Assembly: GCA_045576295.1 (NCBI GenBank)
Contig: JAZNGF010000052.1
Span: 1 to 30,441, forward strand
Direction: 5' to 3'
DNA: 30,441 nucleotides
Source of the DNA: CAVALG01 sp045576295
Lineage (GTDB): Bacteria; Bacillota; Clostridia; Oscillospirales; Acutalibacteraceae
A model generated the notes under the pieces. That model was given only the letters and a program-made list of their open reading frames with translations. It was not told the origin of the DNA and made no database searches. Within the stretch, counting starts at the first letter, position 1, and each line of letters opens with the position of its first letter. Below, piece by piece: positions 15,908-23,315 of the stretch. Both the position numbers and the translations under genes were made by a program.

Positions 15908-17566
15908 TTATTTTTCTAAAAATGCAATCATTTCATCAATTCTTTTAATGCAGCGTTCTTTGCCTATGCAGGCCATAATTTCGCAAAGGTTGGGGGTGTT
16001 TTGCCTTCCTGTTATGGCAACGCGAATAATGGTTGAAGCATCTGCAGGGTTGCCGTTATAGTTTTCGGGGTTGGCTTTATAAGCCTTTGTGTCGTCAGCG
16101 AAGCCTGCGGCAGGGCATACGTCTTTGATTTTTTGGAACCAGGCCCCATTATCATCCTGCGCATCATAAACCTCTTTATATGCTTTAAGGATTTTCACAG
16201 CATCGCTTCCCGAAATGCGTTCGGGTAATTCAAAGCTGTTAGTGTAAAGTTCATCATAAAAATATGCGCAGTAGTCTTTTGCCATATCCCACTTATAAAT
16301 GTCTTTTCTGGGTTTCGCGCAATCGCGGTCGATAGCAAAGATCTTTTTAGCATAGTCGCGGTCGCGGTTTAAAAGTTCGAAGAAATCTTTATCGTATTCT
16401 TCTGCCCAGGCGAGCAACTTGCCGAGAACTTCATCGGAATTCAGTGTTGACACAACATTTTTTGAAATATCGCAAAGTTTGTCAATATCAAACAACGCGC
16501 CCGAAACGCTCATCTTTTTAAGGTTGAACTTAAATTTTTTGTAGCTTTCGGTTTTGTTAACCTTGCGCCAATCTTCAAAGTCAGAGTTGCCGATAGTCAT
16601 TAAATATTCTATAACGCTTTGAGCTTCATAGCCTTGTTCTGCAAAAAAGTGAACAGCGGCTTCAGGGTCTTTACGTTTTGAGATTTTTCGTTTAGCGCCG
16701 TTATCAAGCTTCATAATGGGGGCTACGTGGGCGTATTTTGGCGCCTTAAAGCCTAATAGCTTAAATAACTGTAGGTGTTTAGGTGTTGATGAAATCCATT
16801 CATCGCCCCTAATAACGTGGGTTGTGTGCATCAAGTGATCGTCAACCGCGTGCGCAAAGTGGTAGGTTGGGATGCCGTCAGACTTTAAAATTACAAAATC
16901 TTCATCGTTTTCGGGCATTTCAATTTTGCCTTTAATGCAGTCGTCGAAAAACACTTTGTTGCTTTCATTGCCGGGCGATTTGAGCCTTACAACGAAGGGC
17001 TTGCCCGCGTCGATTAGTTCTTTGGCTTCTTCATAGGTTATATCTCTGTGTTTTGCCCATTCGCCGTGATAACCAGTTCTAATGTTTTGGGCTTCTTGTT
17101 TTTCTCTTGTCTCGGCTAAATCTTCAGCGGTGCAAAAGCAGGGGTAGGCAAGGCCGTTTAAAACGAGCTGTTTTGCAAAGGTGCGGTAGATTTCGGCGCG
17201 GTGGCTTTGCTGGTAGGGGCCATACTCGCCTTTTTGTTCGGTGCCCGAAATAAAGCCTTCGTCGATATCTATTCCAAAGGTGTGCAGTCCGTTAATAATA
17301 TCGTCGATACCACCTTCGATTTCTCTTTTCTTATCGGTGTCTTCAATTCTTGTGTAAAAAACGCCGCCGGTGGCTGTTGCGGTAACGCGGTTAACAAGCG
17401 CCGCAAACAATGTGCCAATGTGCAGGTAGCCGGTGGGGCTTGGCGCAATTCTTGTAACCCTAGCGCCCTCGGGAAGGTTCCTGGCAGGGTACATATTCTC
17501 GTAATATTCGGGTGAGTTTTTAACGTCGCCAAGCAAAAGCTCGGCCATTTTTTCGTTTTGATTCAT
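15908..17566 (-). CDS. gltX: Glutamyl-tRNA synthetase, long clostridial form
   Basis: The 552-residue class I synthetase charges tRNA-Glu with glutamate. APSPTGYLHIGT (41-52) carries the HIGH motif and KISKRKDPE the KMSKS motif. GluRS is usually about 470-490 residues; this one has about 35 extra N-terminal residues before the catalytic core and an extended anticodon-binding part, as in some Clostridia. The ATG at 17566 follows an AAGGAATGAG-type site. It is the first gene of the gltX-glnS unit, behind a promoter at 17601-17629. No T-box leader is present, since the distance to the promoter is only about 40 bp. Confidence 0.96.
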   Translation of the reverse strand: MNQNEKMAELLLGDVKNSPEYYENMYPARNLPEGARVTRIAPSPTGYLHIGTLFAALVNRVTATATGGVFYTRIEDTDKKREIEGGIDDIINGLHTFGIDIDEGFISGTEQKGEYGPYQQSHRAEIYRTFAKQLVLNGLAYPCFCTAEDLAETREKQEAQNIRTGYHGEWAKHRDITYEEAKELIDAGKPFVVRLKSPGNESNKVFFDDCIKGKIEMPENDEDFVILKSDGIPTYHFAHAVDDHLMHTTHVIRGDEWISSTPKHLQLFKLLGFKAPKYAHVAPIMKLDNGAKRKISKRKDPEAAVHFFAEQGYEAQSVIEYLMTIGNSDFEDWRKVNKTESYKKFKFNLKKMSVSGALFDIDKLCDISKNVVSTLNSDEVLGKLLAWAEEYDKDFFELLNRDRDYAKKIFAIDRDCAKPRKDIYKWDMAKDYCAYFYDELYTNSFELPERISGSDAVKILKAYKEVYDAQDDNGAWFQKIKDVCPAAGFADDTKAYKANPENYNGNPADASTIIRVAITGRQNTPNLCEIMACIGKERCIKRIDEMIAFLEK

Positions 17567-17600
17567 AATTTACTCATTCCTTATTTTTGCATTATTTTCT

Positions 17601-17629
17601 ATTATAACAGAATTATACGATAATTAAAA
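17601..17629 (-). promoter_or_regulatory. Promoter of gltX-glnS
   Basis: On the - strand, TTTTAA (17629-17624) and TATAAT (17606-17601) are 17 bp apart, about 35 bp before the gltX start. The -35 is weak and the -10 perfect. It lies just after the spoIIID terminator. Confidence 0.6.
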
Positions 17630-17658
17630 CATTTTTTTAATAATAAATGGCGATAAAA

Positions 17659-17690
17659 CAAAAAAATCCGCACCGAAACAACGGTGCGGA
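17659..17690 (-). terminator. Terminator of spoIIID
   Basis: A perfect 9-bp stem (17667-17675 with 17682-17690) with a 6-nt loop is followed on the - strand by seven T residues. It begins 5 bp after the spoIIID stop. Confidence 0.92.
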
Positions 17691-17694
17691 AACT

Positions 17695-17943
17695 TTAAAT
17701 GCCTTTATATTTTTTTCTTGTTGCAAGTCCACCGCGTATGTGGCGTTCTTCCTTGTTCTTTTGAAGAACAGCCCTAACCTCACCGTATAGCTTTGGGTTT
17801 AACTTTTTAAGCCTTTCAGATACGTCTTTATGTACGGTAGATTTGCTTATGCCGAATCGCTTGGCTGTTGCACGGACAGTAGCACCGCTTCGGGTGATGT
17901 AAACCCCAAGTGCTACAGCCCTATCCTCAACTGTAGTTTTCAC
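17695..17943 (-). CDS. spoIIID: Stage III sporulation regulator SpoIIID
   Basis: This DNA-binding regulator acts in the mother cell after engulfment, activating sigK and repressing or activating many sigma-E genes. The 82-residue product has the full family pattern: MKTTVEDRAVALGVYI, a helix-turn-helix around 23-42 with AKRFGISKSTVHKDVSERL, and the C-terminal ERHIRGGLATRKKYK segment. I chose GTG 17943 because its product aligns with the usual SpoIIID N-terminus and GGGGTGA lies about 6 nt upstream; a GTG at 17952 gives three extra residues and no spaced ribosome site. It stands alone between its terminator and mtaB, with a sigma-E-like promoter. In many genomes it is next to mbl or spoIIQ; here it is not. 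Confidence 0.96.
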   Translation of the reverse strand: MKTTVEDRAVALGVYITRSGATVRATAKRFGISKSTVHKDVSERLKKLNPKLYGEVRAVLQKNKEERHIRGGLATRKKYKGI

Positions 17944-17972
17944 GCGCTTCACCCCAAATATCGGTTTATACC

Positions 17973-17999
17973 ATTATATGGGGCTTTGCTGTGCTTTAT
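17973..17999 (-). promoter_or_regulatory. Sigma-E-like promoter of spoIIID
   Basis: On the - strand an ATA (17999-17997), a 16-bp spacer and CATATAAT (17980-17973) match the sigma-E pattern ATA-N16-18-CATAcAnT with one mismatch in the -10. The start codon is about 30 bp downstream. In B. subtilis spoIIID is transcribed by sigma-E, which fits. The -10 also reads as TATAAT, but no sigma-A -35 is at the right distance. Confidence 0.55.
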
Positions 18000-18021
18000 T
18001 ACATTTTAAAAGGGTAGGGGG

Positions 18022-19308
18022 TTAGATAAGCTCGCCTAAGCAATAGTCGATTTCGGCCGATGTGATTTTAACGGGGCAAATGGTGTGCGACAGGTTTTCG
18101 CTTGAACTCACCAGAACCTTGGTGTAGTTTCGCGTGTAGCCTTCCCAAACGCCATTCTTTTCGCGTTCGAACAGAACCTCTTCTACTAAACCAACCTGTG
18201 AACGGTGAAATTTAAGAGCTGCTTCATTGCATGCGGCAATCATTTTTGCCGAGCGCTGCTCTTTAACCGCGTTTTCAACCTGGTTTTTCATATCATAAGC
18301 GCGGGTGCCTTTTCGGCGCGAATATGCAAAAACGTGGGCCTTTGCAAAGCCTATCTCGCGGGCAAATTTAAGTGAAGCATCAAAATCTTCTTCGGTTTCG
18401 CCAGCAAAGCCAACCATAATATCGGTTGTGATGGAAGCGTTTTTGAATGTGCGCCTTATTTTGTCAACAAGGTCTTTGTAAAATGCGGTGTCGTAATGGC
18501 GGTTCATTGTTTTAAGTGTGCGGTCGCAACCCGATTGAAGTGACAGGTGGAACTGGGGGCAAAACTTATCGTTTGCGGCCAAATGTTCTAAAACTTTGTC
18601 GGGGATTTGGTCGGGCTCTATTGAACCGAGGCGAACTCGTTTTATCCCTTGAACTGATGATGCCGCCTCAACCGCGTCGCAAAGTGTTTCACCGCTGTCA
18701 GCCCCAAAGGCCGAAAGGTTAATGCCAACTAAAACTATTTCGCAAAAACCGTTTTGAGCCAGGCGCTCAACTTCACGCTTAATATTTTCAACATTTCGTG
18801 AGCGAACCCTGCCCCTGGCATAAGGGATAATGCAGTAGGAGCAAAACCTGTTGCAACCGTCTTCAATTTTTATAAACGCGCGGGTTCTGCCTTCAAAAGA
18901 TGCCACAGGTGTTTCGGTAAAAGGCTCATCACTTTTGTGTTCGAAAACATTTATTTTGCCATTTCTTGTTTTTAAGAAGTTTGTAAGAATATCGGCAAAG
19001 CGGGCGTATTCGGTGTTGCCTATAACTAAATCTACGCCTTCGATTTTTGCTGTTTCATCGGGGAAACTTTGCGCCATACAGCCGGTTATAACTATAACCG
19101 AGTTTGGCGAAGATTTTTTGAACTTTCTAACGGTTTGCCGCGTTTTTCGGCTGGCTTCGGCTGTAACGGTGCATGAATTCACAACGTAAATATCGGGGCT
19201 TTCAAGCACTGTTACAATTTCAAAACCCTTTTCGCTTAGCTGTGCCGAAAGCGCCATTTCTTCATATTTATTAACTTTACATCCAAGTGTGTGGAATGCT
19301 ATTTTCAT
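18022..19308 (-). CDS. mtaB: tRNA t6A37 methylthiotransferase MtaB
   Basis: This radical-SAM enzyme adds a methylthio group to t6A at position 37 of ANN-decoding tRNAs, giving ms2t6A. The 428-residue product has the N-terminal UPF0004 domain with cluster-binding C10, C46 and C77. The radical-SAM motif is GCNRFCSYC (C152, C156, C159), and a C-terminal TRAM-like region ends the protein. HTLGCKVN and the CNRFCSYCIIPYARG motif separate it from MiaB. The ATG at 19308 has GGAGAG 7 nt upstream; a TTG at 19320 overlaps that site. It starts 19 bp after the ATP-grasp gene on the same strand, so the two may share a transcript. Confidence 0.95.
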   Translation of the reverse strand: MKIAFHTLGCKVNKYEEMALSAQLSEKGFEIVTVLESPDIYVVNSCTVTAEASRKTRQTVRKFKKSSPNSVIVITGCMAQSFPDETAKIEGVDLVIGNTEYARFADILTNFLKTRNGKINVFEHKSDEPFTETPVASFEGRTRAFIKIEDGCNRFCSYCIIPYARGRVRSRNVENIKREVERLAQNGFCEIVLVGINLSAFGADSGETLCDAVEAASSVQGIKRVRLGSIEPDQIPDKVLEHLAANDKFCPQFHLSLQSGCDRTLKTMNRHYDTAFYKDLVDKIRRTFKNASITTDIMVGFAGETEEDFDASLKFAREIGFAKAHVFAYSRRKGTRAYDMKNQVENAVKEQRSAKMIAACNEAALKFHRSQVGLVEEVLFEREKNGVWEGYTRNYTKVLVSSSENLSHTICPVKITSAEIDYCLGELI

Positions 19309-19327
19309 TTTACTCTCCAAAATTTAT

Positions 19328-20326
19328 TTACCTGAAAATCTTTGTAAAGTTTTCCTTTATTCCATAGCCGTTTTCAAGGTGTTGCGGCAGGCCGTAAATA
19401 TCGTGCCCGGGGTAGGCGTTGGCTTCGATTAAAACGGGGCCGTTTTCACCAATGGCAATGTCCCACCCAACGTAGCCAACTTGGGGAATAAGGCGAGCAC
19501 AGTTGATTACAAATTCTTTTGCTTCGCTGAAAAGGGGAAGCTCGTAGCCTATAAATTCAGTGCCCGTTACAGGGTGGCTTAAATAAACGTTTCCGTCTTT
19601 ATCGGCGGCGGCGCACTTGATGCGGCCGTTTTGCTCAACAACCGTTGCCATACCGCCGGCATTCAGGTTATCAACCTGCTTGCCGTTGCCAACGCGAAGC
19701 CCTATATAAACAAAATGAACGGTATCTTTATGGTTTATTGTTACAAAGCGGATGGTGTTAACGCTTCCGGGGTATATTTTATTCATAAGTTCGTGCTGCA
19801 CAACGAACTCTTCGCATAAAAACTGCCCGTTTTGGGTTAGTTCATCATAAAGTTCATCACTGTTTTTAACATCGGCCGAGGTTATTATCCTAACGCCATC
19901 TCCGTGCGATGCATCAATAGGCTTGGCAACAATTTTTGAAACAGAGTTTACAAACTCTGCAAACTCTTCTTTGGTTGCGTTTTGAAGGTGTAACCACTTG
20001 CGGCCAACATAATCCCCGAAAAGTTTAAGGGTTTCGGCCTTGTCATCGAGCAGTTTTGAATATTCAGGGTCGTTAAGCAGTTTAACGTAATAGTTGTTAA
20101 CACCCCTTGTAACGTGTGAGGCGCGCTGTTCGGCGTTCAGGTTATAAAACTCAAACACCAAATAATCAAGGTATCCTGCTTGGTATTTAAGCCCGCAGGA
20201 AATTATATCAAAAAACAGAACAACAGTGTTCTTGCCGCACTTTTTGTGCACCTGCCTTGCTGTTTTAAAAAGCCTTTTGTAATCAAGGCTGAATATTCGC
20301 TTTATTAAAAATATATATTTACTCAT
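19328..20326 (-). CDS. Sugar-transfer-associated ATP-grasp protein
   Basis: The 332-residue protein has an ATP-grasp fold of the sugar-transfer-associated type. Visible signatures are SHGDGVRI and CEEFVVQHELMNKIYPGSVNTIRFVT (substrate and ATP-lid region), AGGMATVV, and the metal-binding end VGWDIAIGENGPVLIEANAYPG. These enzymes are typically found in capsule or teichoic-acid gene sets and are thought to form acyl-phosphate-activated ligations, though substrates are rarely known. No signal peptide or membrane helix is visible. No good ribosome binding site precedes ATG 20326. It lies alone among tRNA and ribosome genes, so context gives no substrate. Confidence 0.82.
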   Translation of the reverse strand: MSKYIFLIKRIFSLDYKRLFKTARQVHKKCGKNTVVLFFDIISCGLKYQAGYLDYLVFEFYNLNAEQRASHVTRGVNNYYVKLLNDPEYSKLLDDKAETLKLFGDYVGRKWLHLQNATKEEFAEFVNSVSKIVAKPIDASHGDGVRIITSADVKNSDELYDELTQNGQFLCEEFVVQHELMNKIYPGSVNTIRFVTINHKDTVHFVYIGLRVGNGKQVDNLNAGGMATVVEQNGRIKCAAADKDGNVYLSHPVTGTEFIGYELPLFSEAKEFVINCARLIPQVGYVGWDIAIGENGPVLIEANAYPGHDIYGLPQHLENGYGIKENFTKIFR

Positions 20327-20362
20327 TATAATTCAAACCTTTGTTTTTTCTTTTAAAAGCGC

Positions 20363-20403
20363 AAAAAGGATGCCTACTAAATTAATAGAGACGCATCCTT
20401 TTT
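20363..20403 (-). terminator. Terminator of the ylxM-ffh-rpsP-khpA operon
   Basis: An 11-bp perfect stem (20363-20373 with 20393-20403) with a 19-nt loop begins about 5 bp after the khpA stop. The distal arm ends in TTTTT on the - strand. Confidence 0.75.
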
Positions 20404-20407
20404 ACAA

Positions 20408-20641
20408 TTAATCAATTTCAACTGCTATTTTTCCGCCGTTGCGGTTAGCAGCGGCACGCATTACAGTGCGGATAGATTTAGCGATTCTACCTTGCTTGCC
20501 TATAACCCTGCCCATATCTTCTTCGGCAACGTTTAAGTGGTAAACTGTAACGCCTTCTTCGTTAGGTTCGTCAACAGTGATGTTAATAGCATCGGGGTTG
20601 TCAACAAGGCCTTTAACGATAGTTGTAAGCAATTCGGTCAT
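20408..20641 (-). CDS. khpA: KH-domain RNA-binding protein KhpA
   Basis: The 77-residue product is a single type-II KH domain with the GxxG loop in VIGKQGRIAKSIR (GKQG at 48-51). In Firmicutes KhpA partners with KhpB/Jag in RNA binding linked to cell elongation and division. The ATG at 20641 has AGAGGTGAA just upstream; the GTG at 20650 falls inside that site. It starts 18 bp after rpsP and ends the SRP operon, which closes at the hairpin 20363-20403. The usual next genes, rimM and trmD, are absent here. Confidence 0.94.
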   Translation of the reverse strand: MTELLTTIVKGLVDNPDAINITVDEPNEEGVTVYHLNVAEEDMGRVIGKQGRIAKSIRTVMRAAANRNGGKIAVEID

Positions 20642-20659
20642 AAGGTTCACCTCTTAGAA

Positions 20660-20902
20660 TTAAAGAACGCCGTTTTTCTTGAGTAAAGATTTAACGGTAT
20701 CGGTGGGCTGAGCGCCGTTTCCGATCCATTTTTTAGCAGCTTCAACGTCGATTTTAACTGTTGCAGGCTCGGTCATAGGATTGTAATAACCGATAGTGTC
20801 GATGCAACGGCCATCTCTTGGTGAACGTGAATCTGCTACTACTACACGGTAGAAAGGTGCCTTTTTAGCACCCATACGGTGAAGTCTGATTTTTACTGCC
20901 AT
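20660..20902 (-). CDS. rpsP: 30S ribosomal protein S16
   Basis: The 80-residue product starts MAVKIRLHRMGAKKAPFYRVVVADSR and includes the S16 signature SPRDGR.IDTIGYYNP. S16 binds 16S rRNA and helps assemble the 30S body. ATG 20902 has GGAGGT 8 nt upstream; the frame is open further but no better start exists. It lies between ffh (70 bp upstream) and khpA (18 bp downstream), the standard Firmicute order. Confidence 0.98.
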   Translation of the reverse strand: MAVKIRLHRMGAKKAPFYRVVVADSRSPRDGRCIDTIGYYNPMTEPATVKIDVEAAKKWIGNGAQPTDTVKSLLKKNGVL

Positions 20903-20972
20903 TTTATTTACCTCCAAAAAAATTATAATAAAAGTTAAAACCAATGGGTTACCATAAGTAAAACTTTTTTAA

Positions 20973-22355
20973 CTACATATCATAGTCTTGCGGGAATCCG
21001 CCGGGCATTCCGGGCATCCCCGGCATTCCAGGTATTCCGGGCATTCTTTTGATTTTGCGTTTGCCCGATTTTGTGTTCATTGCCTTGAACATCTTTTTCA
21101 TTTGGTCATACTGTTTTATAAGCTTGTTAACATCTTCAACCGATGTGCCCGAGCCTGCCGCAATGCGCTTTTTGCGCGATGCATTAAGTATTTCGGGCTT
21201 TTTGCGCTCTTTAGCGGTCATCGAGGTGATAATAGCCTCAACCCTTAACATCTGTCTGTCGTCAATGTCAACATCTCGAATCTGTTTTTCAACACCGGGG
21301 AGCATTGAAAGAATAGATTTAAGTGAGCCCATTTTTTTAATCTGCCCGAACTGAGCAAGCAAATCGTTCATATCGAACTTGTTTTCTTCAAGCCTTTTTG
21401 CGGCTTCAAGTGCCTGCTTTTCATCAATTTTACTTTCAACGTTTTCAATAAGCGAAAGAACATCGCCCATGCCGAGGATTCTTGATGCCATGCGGTCGGG
21501 GTGGAATTCTTCTAAATCGCCGAGCTTTTCTCCAACACCGATGAATTTAATAGGCTTGCCTGTAACCGCTTTAACCGATAATGCAGCACCGCCTCTGGTA
21601 TCACCGTCGAGCTTTGTAAGAATAACGCCGCTGATTTCAAGCTGTTCATTAAATGTTTTTGAAATGTTAACCGAATCTTGACCCACCATCGAGTCGATAA
21701 CAAGGAGTATTTCGTTAACATCAACCGCTTTTGTAATGCGTTTTAATTCTTCCATTAATTCTTCATCGATGTGAAGGCGGCCGGCGGTGTCTAACAATAC
21801 AAAATCGTTACCATAGTCGCGAGCTTGGCGAACTGCTTCTATAGCGGTTTTTTCGGGCTTTTGGGTGCCCTTTTCAAAAACGGGAACATCTATTTGATTA
21901 CCTAAAACCTTTAACTGCTCAATCGCAGCAGGGCGGTAGATGTCGCAGGCTACCATTAATGGCCTGTGCCCTTGGGATTTAAGCTTTTTAGCAAGTTTTG
22001 CGGTGTGGGTGGTTTTACCTGAACCTTGCAAACCGCACATCATAATAACGGTTGGGATTTTGCTTGATGTGTTTATTCGTGCGTTTTCGCTACCCATAAG
22101 TTCGGTGAGTTCATCGCGCACAACCTTAACAACCATTTGAGCTGCTGTTAAACTTTCAAGGATGTTTTCACCAATGCATTTTTCGGTGCAACGGTTGGTG
22201 AAATCTTTAGCTACCTTATAGCTAACGTCGGCTTCAAGAAGGGCCAGCCTTACTTCGCGCATTGCATCCTTTACGTCGCTTTCTGTAAGCCTGCCTTTGC
22301 CCCTTAGTTTTTTAAAAACAGAATTTAGTTTATCAGATAAATTTTCGAAGGCCAT
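20973..22355 (-). CDS. ffh: Signal recognition particle GTPase Ffh
   Basis: The 460-residue SRP54 protein binds signal sequences on ribosomes and delivers them with SRP RNA to FtsY at the membrane. The N domain (1-90) is followed by the G domain with GLQGSGKTT (108-116), DTAGR and TKLDGD motifs. The Met-rich M domain ends in a GMPGMPGMPGG tail. It starts 14 bp after ylxM and is the second gene of the operon. Length and domain order are normal for the family. Confidence 0.98.
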   Translation of the reverse strand: MAFENLSDKLNSVFKKLRGKGRLTESDVKDAMREVRLALLEADVSYKVAKDFTNRCTEKCIGENILESLTAAQMVVKVVRDELTELMGSENARINTSSKIPTVIMMCGLQGSGKTTHTAKLAKKLKSQGHRPLMVACDIYRPAAIEQLKVLGNQIDVPVFEKGTQKPEKTAIEAVRQARDYGNDFVLLDTAGRLHIDEELMEELKRITKAVDVNEILLVIDSMVGQDSVNISKTFNEQLEISGVILTKLDGDTRGGAALSVKAVTGKPIKFIGVGEKLGDLEEFHPDRMASRILGMGDVLSLIENVESKIDEKQALEAAKRLEENKFDMNDLLAQFGQIKKMGSLKSILSMLPGVEKQIRDVDIDDRQMLRVEAIITSMTAKERKKPEILNASRKKRIAAGSGTSVEDVNKLIKQYDQMKKMFKAMNTKSGKRKIKRMPGIPGMPGMPGMPGGFPQDYDM

Positions 22356-22369
22356 TACCGTTACCCCCT

Positions 22370-22675
22370 TTAATACAACTCTTCAACCAGGGCGATTAAC
22401 CGTTGTTTGGTTTCATTGTCTGAAACTGTTTCGGCGAATGCCCTTAAGGCCCGAGAGTTTTTTATTATTTTAAGTTTTTCTTCGGTTTCTCGCAAGAAGC
22501 GTTCGGAACGCTTAATGCTGTCGCTCACGCCTTGGCGGGTGATTCCTTCGTTTTCGGCAATTTCCGAAAGGGAAAGATCTTCGTTATAATAACAGTAAAT
22601 AACGTTATACTGCTTTTCGGATAAAAGCGAGCCGTAGCAATCAATAAGCTGCGAAACCTCAAAATTAGAAGCCAT
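22370..22675 (-). CDS. ylxM: YlxM-like helix-turn-helix SRP-associated protein
   Basis: The 101-residue product carries a sigma-70 region-4-like helix-turn-helix (LSEIAENEGITRQGVSDSIKRSE, about 36-58) after a YNVIYCYYNEDLSL segment. This matches YlxM/p13 of Firmicutes, whose gene nearly always precedes ffh and which has been reported to influence SRP activity. ATG 22675 follows an AAAGGTGG site at 22683-22690. It is the first gene after the strong promoter at 22708-22736. Confidence 0.94.
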   Translation of the reverse strand: MASNFEVSQLIDCYGSLLSEKQYNVIYCYYNEDLSLSEIAENEGITRQGVSDSIKRSERFLRETEEKLKIIKNSRALRAFAETVSDNETKQRLIALVEELY

Positions 22676-22707
22676 AATAAGCCACCTTTAATTTCAATGA
22701 CCTTAGT

Positions 22708-22736
22708 ATTATACATTAACAAAATGCATCTGTCAA
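22708..22736 (-). promoter_or_regulatory. Consensus sigma-A promoter of the ylxM-ffh-rpsP-khpA operon
   Basis: On the - strand TTGACA (22736-22731) and TATAAT (22713-22708) are perfect and separated by 17 bp. The -10 is about 33 bp before the ylxM start. The whole operon from here to the hairpin at 20363 should be read from it. Confidence 0.92.
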
Positions 22737-22794
22737 GTCTTTTTCTTGACAGAAGTAAAAATATTTTAGATTAATCAAAAAGTGAAGAGTTTAA

Positions 22795-23070
22795 TGAAAT
22801 CGCGCGGAGCGCGATGAAATCCTCAGCCTACGACTTCAGATGAAATAAAATTCGTCCTATTCCTCCTGCGAAGCAGGATTTCGAGATAGGTTTGATTTTT
22901 TAATGATATATTGCTTGCGCGATATGATGCATTTGCTTCGCATAATGATGTGGCTCCTTTGAGTCGCAATGATGCGATGTTTGCCCCGGAACATTAGGCG
23001 AGGCCGACATCATAGCGCCGGCGGCATCATTAGTGAAACGACATCATTTGCGCGACAAGCAAACATCATT
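22795..23070. repeat. Mosaic array of mini-hairpins with TGAAAT and ATGATG linkers
   Basis: This gene-free stretch is built from short inverted repeats. The left part uses TGAAAT linkers around stems such as ATCGCGC/GCGCGAT (22799-22815) and a nested stem centred on TCCTGC/GCAGGA (22864-22878, outer arms CCTAT 22856-22860 and ATAGG 22886-22890). The right part (from about 22903) uses ATGATG or CATCAT linkers with partly eroded stems such as TTGCTTCGCA. It separates the ylxM operon promoter region from the tRNA-Gly terminator. The remaining 22741-22794 holds nothing I can identify. Confidence 0.7.
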
Positions 23071-23071
23071 C

Positions 23072-23104
23072 AAAAAACGCACCTTTGTCAGTAGACAAAA
23101 GTGC
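23072..23104 (-). terminator. Terminator of tRNA-Gly
   Basis: An 11-bp stem (23079-23089 with 23094-23104, one G-U pair) with a 4-nt loop is followed on the - strand by six T residues (23077-23072). It starts 10 bp after the tRNA 3' end. Confidence 0.9.
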
Positions 23105-23113
23105 ATTTTTTGT

Positions 23114-23187
23114 TGGAGCGGGCAACGGGAATCGAACCCGCCTCCTCAGCTTGGGAAGCTGATATTCTACCAATGAACTATGCCCGC
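23114..23187 (-). tRNA. tRNA-Gly(CCC)
   Basis: The 74-nt gene has a 7-bp acceptor stem (GCGGGCA with TGCCCGC) and an encoded CCA end. The anticodon loop is TTCCCAA in a TCAGC/GCTGA stem, giving anticodon CCC, which reads GGG. The T-arm contains GGTTCGA. A perfect promoter lies 22 bp upstream and a terminator follows, so it is a monocistronic tRNA. Confidence 0.96.
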
Positions 23188-23208
23188 AAATTTTCATTAC
23201 AGTAATAA

Positions 23209-23237
23209 ATTATACTCATCGCGCGGATTATTGTCAA
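23209..23237 (-). promoter_or_regulatory. Consensus promoter of tRNA-Gly
   Basis: TTGACA (23237-23232) and TATAAT (23214-23209) on the - strand are perfect and 17 bp apart. The spacer contains the GC-rich CCGCGCG. Confidence 0.92.
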
Positions 23238-23260
23238 GGGGAAATAGGGAGAAACGGGTG

Positions 23261-23295
23261 AAAAAACCGCAGTGAACCATTCGGAACACTGCGGT
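23261..23295 (-). terminator. Terminator of the ABC ATPase gene
   Basis: A 9-bp stem (23266-23274 with 23287-23295) and a 12-nt loop are followed by six T residues on the - strand. It begins about 20 bp after the stop codon of the transporter gene. Confidence 0.9.
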
Positions 23296-23315
23296 GAATT
23301 CTATAATTATAATAA

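Noticed and set aside
17567..17640. T-box riboswitch upstream of gltX
   Set aside because: The leader between promoter and start is only about 40 bp, too short for a T-box, and no conserved T-box core is present.
22795..23070. Possible CRISPR array in the repeat-rich gap before tRNA-Gly
   Set aside because: There is no constant repeat of 23-37 bp with regular spacers, only short linkers and variable hairpins, and no cas genes nearby.
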